This document shows positions 1-6,756 of a DNA stretch of 57,568 bases, in pieces. Under the pieces are notes generated by a model that saw only the letters and a program-made list of their open reading frames with translations, was not told the origin of the DNA and did no database searches. Numbering within the stretch: position 1 is the first letter of the stretch; every line of letters begins with the position of its first letter. A program made the position numbers and the translations under genes. The stretch comes from Desulfoluna sp. (GTDB taxonomy: Bacteria; Desulfobacterota; Desulfobacteria; Desulfobacterales; Desulfolunaceae), in the NCBI RefSeq assembly GCF_030145185.1, contig NZ_JAQYWB010000039.1, positions 1 to 57,568 of the forward strand. Direction: 5' to 3'.

Positions 1-155
1 GCCGCCCCTTTATTGGCCCTGACCCGTTTCCATGCGGAATGCACGTTTTCGGTGGAAAAGATCTGTTCCAGTAAGTTGTCTCCTGAGGGCTCCACATCCA
101 CGACGCGCTGCACCAACACTCCTCCGTTCGGATTCATTATGCAATGCAAGCTCAT
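1..155 (-). CDS. ltrA: Group II intron reverse transcriptase/maturase, N-terminus only
   Basis: The minus-strand reading frame starts at ATG 155-153, after a strong GAGGAGG ribosome-binding site. It encodes about 51 residues before the window ends. The segment LLEQIFSTENVHSAWKRV followed by RANKGA is the conserved RT-0 start of intron-encoded proteins. Such proteins splice the intron RNA and copy it into DNA during retrohoming. The polymerase domains with the YADD box and the maturase domain must lie left of the window, so intactness cannot be judged. Its placement in a loop of the intron and antisense to the cassette array supports the intron call. Confidence 0.85.
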   Translation of the reverse strand, partial: MSLHCIMNPNGGVLVQRVVDVEPSGDNLLEQIFSTENVHSAWKRVRANKGA

Positions 156-669
156 GGCGTTTCCTCCTCATCCTTCATGTTCGGTCCTTCGGTGGGTGAG
201 ACCTCCAGCGATTACCTCGGGGTATCTCGCGGCTCGTTTCCTTAGCGTTGGCGGAACAATTGGACGCTATTTCACACCTACTATGACCTCTGCTGACTCC
301 TGAACGATCACCCCCCGTGTTACAACGACGGGCGCTGCTGCCCTATGCAGCCGCGATGTCGGTCAGGTCTCCCCGGATAATTGCGTGATCTGTCTCTACA
401 CAACCGCAGCATTTACCATATCTCCTTGAATCCTGGACTTTGTCATGTTGTGCTGACTCATCCAGAGACTTGGCCTTGTATGCTGTTTCTGTTCGTCGGC
501 TCATAGATTTGCCGTAGACTTCCTCCGGACGAAACCTCACGGCGCCGCCCTTGTCTTAGGCTAGTACTTATGCTAAACCGTTGTTTGGTCAGCAGGATTC
601 ACGTACAGAGGACTTCCCATCATAACGACCGGGTCACCTCATAAGATCACGCCCATGCCGGGCGTACAC
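1..669 (-). mobile_element. Group II intron, 5' part (class C-attC-like), cut by window edge
   Basis: The minus strand from 669 leftwards begins GTGTACGCCCGGCATGGGCG, a GUGYG-like start followed by a short hairpin as in group II introns. It leads through about 500 structured, non-coding bases into a maturase gene that runs off the window. The base just outside the intron end (670) lies in the left arm of an attC-like palindrome. The intron is antisense to the cassette genes on its right, as is known for class C-attC introns. The 3' end with domains V and VI is outside the window. The precise 5' end is inferred from the GTG start and the attC symmetry. Confidence 0.75.
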
Positions 670-788
670 AAATCATTGCACCGGATCGGGCTACAGTTGC
701 ACTTTGTTGATCGTCTTCGGTTTTCGAGCGATTTTAACATATTCACCGCTGTCAGTCTTCGCCGCCCTTACCGGTGAATTATGCGTTA
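670..788 (+). other. attC-like recombination site (integron cassette), interrupted by the intron
   Basis: The right arm CCGGTGAATTATGCGTTA ends with the GCGTTA core. The left arm AAATCATTGCACCGG pairs with it once the bases displaced by the intron are restored. One unpaired base sits next to CACCGG, as expected for the extrahelical base of an attC site. The roughly 85-bp loop is long but within the known attC range. The site would belong to a cassette left of the window. Confidence 0.7.
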
Positions 789-811
789 AATGCAATCTGG
801 AGGTAAAGGCC

Positions 812-1132
812 ATGACAATCAGTAGATTCGATGAATTAACTAAGTGTGTTGGTATAAAGTCAATTAAGGATATTAACGATCAGTACGATTATAAAGATGA
901 AAAACCTAAAGGCGATGGTGATTCTCCGGTAGTTGCATGCGGGCAAAATGATTCGTACAATGAACTTCAAAATATTTACGACAACAAACTCGCCTCATTT
1001 GTTTCTTCGCAACGCATAACTGAAAAAGAAGCTATTCATGCACTTTGCGAAGCGTGTCGTGAATTAAAAAATCCAAGAGGTAGAGATGATTTTTATAAAT
1101 ACCTTTCGAAGAAACTTAGTATAAGCATTTAA
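812..1132 (+). CDS. Hypothetical cassette protein, 106 aa
   Basis: I chose the ATG at 812 because TCTGGAGG precedes it at proper spacing. An in-frame extension to 704 would run through the attC site. The product is a small soluble, charged protein with no signal peptide or membrane segment. It has an acidic, Asp/Lys-rich stretch around residues 25-40 and a helical, basic C-terminus. I do not recognise the family. The gene sits between two attC-like sites, and its stop codon is part of the TAACAA start of the next site. That is the usual layout of an integron cassette. Function unknown. Confidence 0.6.
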   Translation: MTISRFDELTKCVGIKSIKDINDQYDYKDEKPKGDGDSPVVACGQNDSYNELQNIYDNKLASFVSSQRITEKEAIHALCEACRELKNPRGRDDFYKYLSKKLSISI

Positions 1133-1209
1133 CAATTCGCTGTTGTGGGACCGCTGCCGCTCCGCGGCAGTACCCTCGCTTCGCTCGGCGGCCCCAAAGC
1201 TTTGCGTTA
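1130..1209 (+). other. attC-like recombination site
   Basis: The site begins TAACAATTCGCTG and ends AAAGCTTTGCGTTA, the classic consensus of integron attC sites. Inside are imperfectly paired GTGGGACC and GGCCCC boxes and a GC-rich loop with two small hairpins. The stop codon of the upstream gene overlaps its first three bases. Confidence 0.85.
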
Positions 1210-1249
1210 TATTTTTGATACCTGAATTTAATAAACTCTTAGTGTTAAG

Positions 1250-2128
1250 ATGGATGATATACAAATGAAATTTAACGAATTTATCAACACCGATTTTGAA
1301 AATTTTCAAGTTATATTTAATTATTATTTAGAGTTTCTTGAAGAATTATCAAGTAAGAAATTTCCATTTGAAAACGTAATAAAAATAAAGGGTGCAGGAG
1401 GAAAATTTCTTAATACTATTGAAAAAATAAGTTATATCCCGCCTCCTTCAAAAGAAAAATATATGGGGCTCGTAGATGAGGTTCTTGATGAGTCAAGGAA
1501 CTATCGTCAATATGCCGATAAAACAGGACTTTACAAATTTTTATTCCCTAACCACACAATAAGAATATTATCAAGATTACAGGACTCATTTCAAAAATTA
1601 TACTCTGATTCATTGGAGTTGATAAATGATACAACAAGTAAACTCTATCATTTCGATGAGTTGAAGTTAAATGACTTTTTCAAACCAGAGAACTCAAACA
1701 AAGATATTATTAAGAATCTTGTTAATGAAGCAATTGATCTAATAAAAGAGGATGAATCTCTAACTGAAAAAAGCAAAAAAATCATAATTGAATATTTGGA
1801 GAAAGCACTTAAAGAACTAGATTACAAATATGTTAATTGGACAAAATTTATAGGGAGAATTAAAGAGACTGTAATTGTGTTGGGAGCCTTAGGTTCATTA
1901 ATTGGAGGAGCTGGCACCTTGTATAATGCACATGCCAAATTAGAACAAGTAACTGAAACCATACAGAAAACATCTGTAAATATTAATTATACCGTTCTTA
2001 ATGAAACCTTTAACGCTCAATACATTCAGAATATTGGTTCAATAAATACGTTCATAAAATTACCCGAAAAAACTGATTCAGAAATTAAAGATAAAGTAAA
2101 AATCAGCAATATAGTGGATATCAATTAA
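1250..2128 (+). CDS. AT-rich cassette protein with one membrane segment, 292 aa
   Basis: This ORF is very AT-rich, far from the GC-rich housekeeping genes of the window, which points to recent transfer. The protein is mostly helical and Lys/Glu-rich. One hydrophobic segment (about residues 206-222, VIVLGALGSLIGGAG) follows a long N-terminal cytoplasm-like region, and a beta-rich tail of about 65 residues follows the segment. It is preceded by an attC-like site, so it is probably a cassette gene. The start ATGGATGAT lacks a strong ribosome-binding site; a second ATG lies five codons downstream. I do not recognise the family. A membrane-acting defence or toxin role is possible but unsupported. 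Confidence 0.6.
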   Translation: MDDIQMKFNEFINTDFENFQVIFNYYLEFLEELSSKKFPFENVIKIKGAGGKFLNTIEKISYIPPPSKEKYMGLVDEVLDESRNYRQYADKTGLYKFLFPNHTIRILSRLQDSFQKLYSDSLELINDTTSKLYHFDELKLNDFFKPENSNKDIIKNLVNEAIDLIKEDESLTEKSKKIIIEYLEKALKELDYKYVNWTKFIGRIKETVIVLGALGSLIGGAGTLYNAHAKLEQVTETIQKTSVNINYTVLNETFNAQYIQNIGSINTFIKLPEKTDSEIKDKVKISNIVDIN

Positions 2129-2150
2129 TGAAAGTAGAATAAAGGACGAA

Positions 2151-2176
2151 CCAGGGGACAGGCACCATGCGCTTGA
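2151..2176 (+). repeat. REP-like sequence, left flank of RAYT
   Basis: CCAGGGGACAGGCACCATG plus GCTTG nearby recurs, inverted, at 3651-3675 and again in a diverged form at 5968-5992. The two closest copies flank the transposase gene as inverted repeats. This is the expected substrate layout of REP-associated transposases. Confidence 0.6.
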
Positions 2177-2304
2177 CCTACGCGCCAATCTATGAGACAC
2201 TCACTTTCAACAAGTAACCTGCCTTATTAATTGAAATTCATTCCAGAACCTAATCAATAACAGACCTGTATTTCTGACATGACACACCAAGGAGATGACG
2301 CGCT

Positions 2305-3228
2305 ATGCCTCGTATTCCCCGGATGGTCAGGACAGATCCCGGCCAGAAAACCGTTTATCATGTGATCAGCCGAACCGCGCTGGACGGCCTTCCTTTTAAA
2401 GATGCGGAAAAAGACGAACTGGTTCGAGTGATCCGTCGATTTTCCATGGTGTATGCCGTGGAGGTGTTGGGTTTTAGTTTGTTAGGGAATCATTTCCACA
2501 TTCTCGTAGAAGTGAGTCCAGGGGCGATGCTTTCGGATGAAGAGGTGCGGCGGCGTTTTATGCTTCTTCAGACAAAAGGGTCGGAATTTCCTGAAGGGCA
2601 GCTTGAGGCTTTCCGAGAAAGGTTTTCCAGCTTGTCTTGGTATGTGAAGGACATCAAGCAGACCTTCTCACGGTACTACAATCGGAAGAAAAAGCGCCGG
2701 GGCACGCTCTGGGGGGAGCGGTTTAAAAGTGTGATCGTGGAGAAGGGCGAGACCGTTATCAACTGCCTGGCGTATATTGATTTAAATGCCGTTAGGGCAG
2801 GTATTGTGAAGCGGCCGGAGGACTACCGCTGGTGCTCCATCGGGCACCATGTGCAGACGGAAAACCGGGACGGGTTTCTCTCCCTGGACTTTGGGCTGGT
2901 AGAGTTCGGAGTGGAGAGCGCAGAACGACTGCAAAAATACCGCGAATTTCTTTATCACGCTGGATCGGTTAAAAAACGGGGCAAGGCCGCGATCCCGGCG
3001 CGAGTGTTTCAGTCTGAAAAGGAGAAAAATTTTGAACTCGATCGCAACCGGCGGTTCAGGTCCCGGACCCGGTATTTTACCGATTCAGGCATCATCGGCT
3101 CCAAAGCCTTTGTGATTGGAACCTATGACGTTTTTAAGGATCGACTTTATGGAAGCCGGGAACGGGTTCCCAGTCAGGTGAAAGGGCTTGATGGCATGTA
3201 TTCCATGAAGCGATTGAGAGAGGCCTGA
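2305..3228 (+). CDS. REP-associated tyrosine transposase (RAYT, Y1/HUH family)
   Basis: This 307-aa protein belongs to the IS200-like Y1 transposase superfamily. Visible features are an early YHVISRT strand, the metal-binding HFH pair at residues 63-65 (GNHFHILVEV), and candidate catalytic tyrosines at 124-125 in the segment FSRYYNRKKKRRG. The conserved INCLAYIDLNAVRAGIV helix and a C-terminal GSKAFV motif follow. RAYTs nick single-stranded REP hairpins and are thought to spread them. The ATG is well supported by AAGGAG. Inverted GGGGACAGGC-containing sequences lie on both sides. The gene looks intact. It separates the AT-rich cassette gene from a decayed repeat-rich stretch. Confidence 0.88.
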   Translation: MPRIPRMVRTDPGQKTVYHVISRTALDGLPFKDAEKDELVRVIRRFSMVYAVEVLGFSLLGNHFHILVEVSPGAMLSDEEVRRRFMLLQTKGSEFPEGQLEAFRERFSSLSWYVKDIKQTFSRYYNRKKKRRGTLWGERFKSVIVEKGETVINCLAYIDLNAVRAGIVKRPEDYRWCSIGHHVQTENRDGFLSLDFGLVEFGVESAERLQKYREFLYHAGSVKKRGKAAIPARVFQSEKEKNFELDRNRRFRSRTRYFTDSGIIGSKAFVIGTYDVFKDRLYGSRERVPSQVKGLDGMYSMKRLREA

Positions 3229-3414
3229 CGATTTTCTGTTGCAGTACCTGATCACGTCCGCAATAAAGACAATAATCTGCAAACATTCAAGATGAATTCA
3301 GCATCCATTACTTCGGTCGTGAGGGCCTGCGATTTATATTTTGTTTTGGTCATGATCGTTGGAAGGGCTGTTCCTGCATCGGCCTATTCGGGCCTCGATT
3401 GACAATCACATCTT

Positions 3415-3566
3415 AACCCGGCTCGCCCGAAGGGTGAGAAAATCAAACAGAATACCGTGGATTACATTTTGCATTTTTGAAACGGCCAAAAATATCACCG
3501 CAATGAGCTGTAATTATCGACTATTCCTTAGGCCTGATTGTTTTCTCATGAAATATCCGGGTTAAG
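3415..3566 (-). repeat. Truncated copy of MITE-like element
   Basis: This 150-bp stretch is the inverted and diverged copy of 6490-6640. Both share the GGCTCGCCCGAAGGGTGAG palindrome, a long matching middle, and the outer end TTTCTCATGAAATATCCGGG. The other half, with the large hairpin, is missing here. Confidence 0.75.
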
Positions 3567-3650
3567 CTCAAATAGAATCACTGGGATTACAACGCTTTTT
3601 TGCGGTTGAAATCATGCGAGATGAAAACCCTATGACATGAGATTTCACAT

Positions 3651-3675
3651 CAAGAGCATGTCGCCTGTCCCCTGG
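3651..3675 (-). repeat. REP-like sequence, right flank of RAYT
   Basis: On the minus strand it reads CCAGGGGACAGGCGACATG, closely matching the copy at 2151 in inverted orientation. Together the two bracket the RAYT gene. Confidence 0.6.
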
Positions 3676-3734
3676 CCTCCTGGCCTCCTGGCCTCCTGGC
3701 CTCCTGGCCTCCTGGCCTTCTGGCCTTCTGCGCT
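3671..3734 (+). repeat. 8-bp tandem repeat, eight units
   Basis: CCTGGCCT is repeated six times head to tail, followed by two variants (TCTGGCCT, TCTGCGCT). It is continuous with the REP-like sequence and probably arose by slippage at its edge. There are no spacers, so it is not a CRISPR array. Confidence 0.9.
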
Positions 3735-3757
3735 GCGATTCCTCATGAATATCCGGG

Positions 3758-3853
3758 CTCACGGTGCGACCCTTGTCTTAGGTTAGTACTTATGCTAAAC
3801 AACTGTTTACTCGGCAGGATTCACGTACAGAGGACCTCCCGTCATAACGACCG
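3758..3853 (-). mobile_element. Internal fragment of a second group II intron copy
   Basis: These 96 bases match 536-631 (domain I of the left-edge intron) with only scattered substitutions. Both contain TAGTACTTATGCTAAAC and GGATTCACGTACAGAGGAC. The first roughly 38 intron bases and everything past the match are missing. A MITE-like end abuts one side, so this is a dead remnant of a related intron. Confidence 0.75.
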
Positions 3854-4012
3854 TTTGGAAGTGCGGTTTTTTATCGCTCTTCTTCGTCGTCCGATTGTTG
3901 CCAAATATCAAACACTGTCGTGCTTCGGCACCCGACGGGTAAAGCATGCGTTGTGTGAAAAAAGAAACGACAAAGGGGGATTATCAATTACCAATGTAGC
4001 GAGTGGAATAAC

Positions 4013-4594
4013 ATGGCGTCTTCTGTAGAATTCTCTATTTCCATTGATATTGACCACATTAAAAGACGCTTGCCTTTTACAGCTAAGATTCTTGATTATG
4101 GATGTGGTTATGGGCGAATAAGCCGTTTATTGAAAGATGCTGGGTATGAGAACATAATTGGCTACGATACCTCTCCTGGTATGATCGAAAGAGGTCAACG
4201 AGAAAACCCGGATTTGGTTTTAAGGCACAATGAAACATTTGAACTGCCAGAGCCTTCCGAACGTTTTGATGCCGCAATAGTCGCAGCCGTTTTTACAAGC
4301 CTTCCCGATGAATCCATGCAGGCTATGGTTCTGAAAGAGATGAATCGTATATTAAATAATGCAGGCGTATTGATTTTGTGTGAGTTTCTTCGTGATGACC
4401 AGCGGCAGTATGACGCCAAGGGTTGCTTCGTAAGCAAAATTGGAATTCGGATGAAACATTTTCATGAATCTGAAATCCGCTCATTGCTTCATGGATGGGA
4501 CATCATTCATTTTGAACGTTTAAAAACCGAAGCAATAGGTCGTTCAATGGTACCAGCAGTACACGTCATCGCACATTCGTCACACAACAAATAA
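4013..4594 (+). CDS. Class I SAM-dependent methyltransferase, 193 aa
   Basis: The fold is recognisable from motif I (ILDYGCGYG, residues 26-34), then the acidic end of beta-2 (GYDTS), and a motif near residues 85-100 (DAAIVAAVFTSLP) at the motif IV position. The motif-VI-like segment MNRILNNAGVLILCEF follows. It is short, with no separate substrate domain, as in many Methyltransf_11/25-type enzymes. The substrate cannot be told. GAGTGG upstream is a modest ribosome-binding site. The gene lies in the cassette region: an attC-like hairpin follows its stop. Base composition is more AT-rich than the core genes. The methyltransferase call is firm, the role open. Confidence 0.8.
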   Translation: MASSVEFSISIDIDHIKRRLPFTAKILDYGCGYGRISRLLKDAGYENIIGYDTSPGMIERGQRENPDLVLRHNETFELPEPSERFDAAIVAAVFTSLPDESMQAMVLKEMNRILNNAGVLILCEFLRDDQRQYDAKGCFVSKIGIRMKHFHESEIRSLLHGWDIIHFERLKTEAIGRSMVPAVHVIAHSSHNK

Positions 4595-4660
4595 ATGATC
4601 TCGGACGTCACAAAGCGGCTTCGCCCATTGCTGGCCCCGCAACGTCGTGACGCCGGTTAT
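4592..4660 (+). other. attC-like site (degenerate)
   Basis: The stop TAA of the methyltransferase opens a hairpin whose arms are GGACGTCAC and GTGACGCC. It ends GGTTAT, close to the attC core. The inner part can fold again (GCGG-CTTCGCCC). It is less canonical than the site at 1130. Confidence 0.5.
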
Positions 4661-4688
4661 ATAAAGGTTCGGGCTCAAAACTATAAAC

Positions 4689-5144
4689 ATGAAAAAAGTT
4701 GCGGTTACCACATATAAAAAAGATAAATACTACCCACGAGTGATGCAGGCATTTTCAAAAATCCTTACCAAAACCGATGTCGTTACACCCGTGGATGTTT
4801 TCATTGAAATGGGAAATCTTTCCAAAGAGAAGCATGATGATTGGCGACAGGGTAAAGTCCCATACCTTGAACATGTTTTCGAAGGAAATCTCTCTAAAGC
4901 AAACCGCATTCTCAAAATTATTGGTTTTCATGCCCATGATCTCAACATGGTGCCAAGAATAACCCACTACCACAAGTGGGGTAAGGGCAAAAAACACGCT
5001 TTACAGTTTTCAAAATCGGGAGATAAGAAATTAGAAGAAATTTATTCAAGGCATTTTCTTTGGAATCAATCATTTGAAAAGAAACAGGAATATATTGAAC
5101 GGGCGAAGCCCTATTTTACCTCTCAAAGCCTTGGTAACCCATAA
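4689..5144 (+). CDS. Conserved hypothetical cassette protein, 151 aa
   Basis: A soluble basic protein starting MKKVAVTTYKK, without signal peptide or membrane segments. The segments TPVDVFIEMGNLS, GKVPYLEHVFEGNLSKANRIL and FHAHDLNMVPRITHY look like strongly conserved blocks. I believe relatives occur as unknown proteins in other bacteria, but I cannot name a characterised member. The start ATG is preceded by an AT-rich stretch with no clear ribosome-binding site. An attC-like site lies upstream and a remnant of one lies downstream, so it is probably a cassette gene. Function unknown; a nucleic-acid-binding role is only a guess from its charge. Confidence 0.65.
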   Translation: MKKVAVTTYKKDKYYPRVMQAFSKILTKTDVVTPVDVFIEMGNLSKEKHDDWRQGKVPYLEHVFEGNLSKANRILKIIGFHAHDLNMVPRITHYHKWGKGKKHALQFSKSGDKKLEEIYSRHFLWNQSFEKKQEYIERAKPYFTSQSLGNP

Positions 5145-5190
5145 GATGGGGCACTTGGCTCGTTAAATATCCGGGATAGAGGCGTTATGC
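5145..5190 (+). other. attC remnant with MITE-like end
   Basis: Only the right-hand end of an attC site (GAGGCGTTAT at 5179-5188) is clear. Left of it is TTAAATATCCGGG, the end sequence shared with the MITE-like elements. A mobile element appears to have replaced or fused with the left arm. Confidence 0.4.
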
Positions 5191-5214
5191 CCATAAAAAT
5201 AAGGAGGAGAGATT

Positions 5215-5547
5215 ATGAACCAAATATTTCCAGACCCTATTAGAAATCTTCAAGAAGCTAATATCCCAATAGACGGAATAACAGCGTATCTCTCGCAATC
5301 AGAGACTCATCAGATATTATTCATGGAATTTGAAAAGGATACTGATCTACCAGAGCATGCTCACGCAGGTCAGTTTGGCATCGTCTTGGAAGGTAAGATT
5401 GAATTGGTCATTGATGGTAAAATGCAACGTTTTACCAAGGGAGACCGGTATTATATTCCTGAAGGCGTAAAGCATTCTGGAAAAATATACGCAGGCTATG
5501 CAGATATGACATTTTTTGATGAACCGAATCGATACGTAAAAAAATAG
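5215..5547 (+). CDS. Small cupin-domain protein, 110 aa
   Basis: A single cupin barrel. Motif 1 is visible as LPEHAHAGQFGIVLEG (residues 45-60), with the HxH metal pair but Gln where Glu is usual. Motif 2 is the region RYYIPEGVKHSGKIYAG, which supplies the third His. Cupins of this size are metal-dependent enzymes or ligand-binding proteins; the substrate cannot be told. A very good ribosome-binding site (AAGGAGGAG) fixes the start. It stands alone in the cassette-like region with no operon partner. The family call is secure, the biological role unknown. Confidence 0.8.
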   Translation: MNQIFPDPIRNLQEANIPIDGITAYLSQSETHQILFMEFEKDTDLPEHAHAGQFGIVLEGKIELVIDGKMQRFTKGDRYYIPEGVKHSGKIYAGYADMTFFDEPNRYVKK

Positions 5548-5735
5548 AATTTGGGTTATGGCCGACCCCAAGAAGTGGGCCACGTCTCTTGCAACTTAAG
5601 CCGCTGTCCCCAATCATCTTTTTAGATCAGCACAACCCTGATATGTCGTCAAAAAATGGCCAGCTTTAAATAGGAACTCGTTATTGCGGTCTATTGCCGT
5701 GGGCAACCCGGCGCAAGCATATAAAAGGAGAAAAA

Positions 5736-5936
5736 ATGTCATCACCACTCATACTTCTCTTGGGTGTCATAATAGCGGTCGTTGTGATTTCAGGATTGGT
5801 TTCTGGCAAAATCATTGCGGGTTCGAAAGGGTTTGAAGCAAATTATTATTCCAGGAAAGACAACCCATTGGCATATTATGCCTTCATAGTCATTTATTCA
5901 TTCATCGCAATTTTCATTATTTATAACTCAATTTGA
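5736..5936 (+). CDS. Small membrane protein with two TM segments, 66 aa
   Basis: The ATG at 5736 follows AAAAGGAG at good spacing; an in-frame upstream ATG at 5694 has no such site. Residues 3-25 (PLILLLGVIIAVVVISGLV) and 44-64 (AYYAFIVIYSFIAIFIIY) are strongly hydrophobic. They are joined by a polar loop containing GFEANYYSRKDNP. I do not recognise it. It is typical of the small membrane proteins often carried on cassettes. Function unknown. Confidence 0.65.
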   Translation: MSSPLILLLGVIIAVVVISGLVSGKIIAGSKGFEANYYSRKDNPLAYYAFIVIYSFIAIFIIYNSI

Positions 5937-5967
5937 TAAATAGAAACAGTTACAGCTTATAAAGAAA

Positions 5968-5992
5968 CCAAGGAACAGGCGACATGTGCTTG
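5968..5992 (+). repeat. REP-like sequence, third copy
   Basis: CAAGGAACAGGCGACATG followed by GCTTG is a diverged form of the sequences flanking the RAYT gene at 2151 and 3651. Confidence 0.45.
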
Positions 5993-6070
5993 GGTGGCTG
6001 GAAATAAACATTGGCTTGCCAGAATTTCGTTGGGTTTTGCCCCGAGGAACGAGTGAGAACGCACAGCAGA

Positions 6071-6112
6071 AACCTGCTTTCAAGGTGGCTCACCTTGCAG
6101 CCGGAGGCATAG
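6071..6112 (-). repeat. Gene-terminal repeat, minus orientation
   Basis: Reading the minus strand: CCTCCGGCTGCAAGGTGAG, then CCACCTTGAAAGCAGGTTT. This copy is not next to a recognisable gene end, unlike most of the family. Confidence 0.8.
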
Positions 6113-6488
6113 TTTTTGTACTTTTATATTTTTCTTGCGACTTTACTTGTTGCCGCGGACTCGATTCAAGCTCTAAACATATGCCTCTCAAGGCAAATGG
6201 AAGGCCTCCTATGTCTCAATTCTGTCCTCCCTTGAGGGGTGTAAACACATGTTTCAGTACGTGGGCGCCGAGTATACGGACAGAGCCGACAGTGGATAGA
6301 GGACTTCGCCTTGCGTTGCAGGCTCGTCCCACCCATGCACGCCTCAACTCGGTTTCTGACCGTCACCCCATACTTTCATGGTATCCTGCCGCAACAGGAC
6401 GAAGTCCTTCCGAAGCACCGATACCCCGTTGTCATACCGCGACACCGTGACAGACCACTTCGTGCCCTCTCGCCCTCACCTGGCTGGG

Positions 6489-6742
6489 CCTAACCCGGAT
6501 ATTTCATGAGAAAGCAATCAGGACTAAGGAATCATTCGTAATGACAGTTCTTTGCAGTGATATTTTCCGTTGTTTCAAAAATGCAAAATGTAATCCACGG
6601 CATTCTGTCTGATTTTCTCACCCTTCGGGCGAGCCGGGTGCACTCATCTGCTGCATTATCAGAGCTTTGAGGTAAACCACTACATCTTCAGCTCTGATGC
6701 CTTGCATATGAGTGCACCCAACTCATAAAATATCCGGGCTAA
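6489..6742 (+). mobile_element. MITE-like element with inverted ends, about 254 bp
   Basis: The left end (CCTAACCCGGATATTTCATG) and the right end (complement of CATAAAATATCCGGGCTAAG) form inverted repeats of about 20 bp. There is no gene inside. The left 150 bp match 3415-3566 inverted. The right part is one large imperfect hairpin (6636-6719). Isolated ends of the same family occur near 3742, 5163 and 8063. An autonomous relative is not in the window. Confidence 0.6.
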
Positions 6743-6756
6743 GCGGAATAAATCAA

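Larger units (their letters stand above)
3229..4012. other. Gene-free stretch of repeats and element remnants (784 bp)
   Basis: No credible gene is visible here. In order it holds a truncated MITE-like element (3415-3566), a REP-like sequence, an 8-bp tandem repeat, another MITE end (about 3742-3758) and an internal fragment of the group II intron (3758-3853). A GTCGTGC-TTCG-GCAC hairpin near 3918-3940 is followed by a GCGTTG that could be a decayed attC end. Confidence 0.6.
5937..6756. other. Gene-free stretch with repeats and unexplained structured DNA
   Basis: It contains a REP-like sequence (5968-5992), one copy of the gene-terminal repeat (6071-6112), and about 370 bp (6120-6488) of palindrome-rich DNA with no convincing gene. 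A full MITE-like element (6489-6742) follows. The 6120-6488 part might be a relic of another structured element, but I cannot identify it. Confidence 0.5.

Noticed and set aside
343-540. Small minus-strand frame left of the attC site
   Set aside because: It lies within group II intron domain I, where RNA structure explains the sequence.
3671-3734. Possible CRISPR array
   Set aside because: 8-bp units without spacers; no cas genes.
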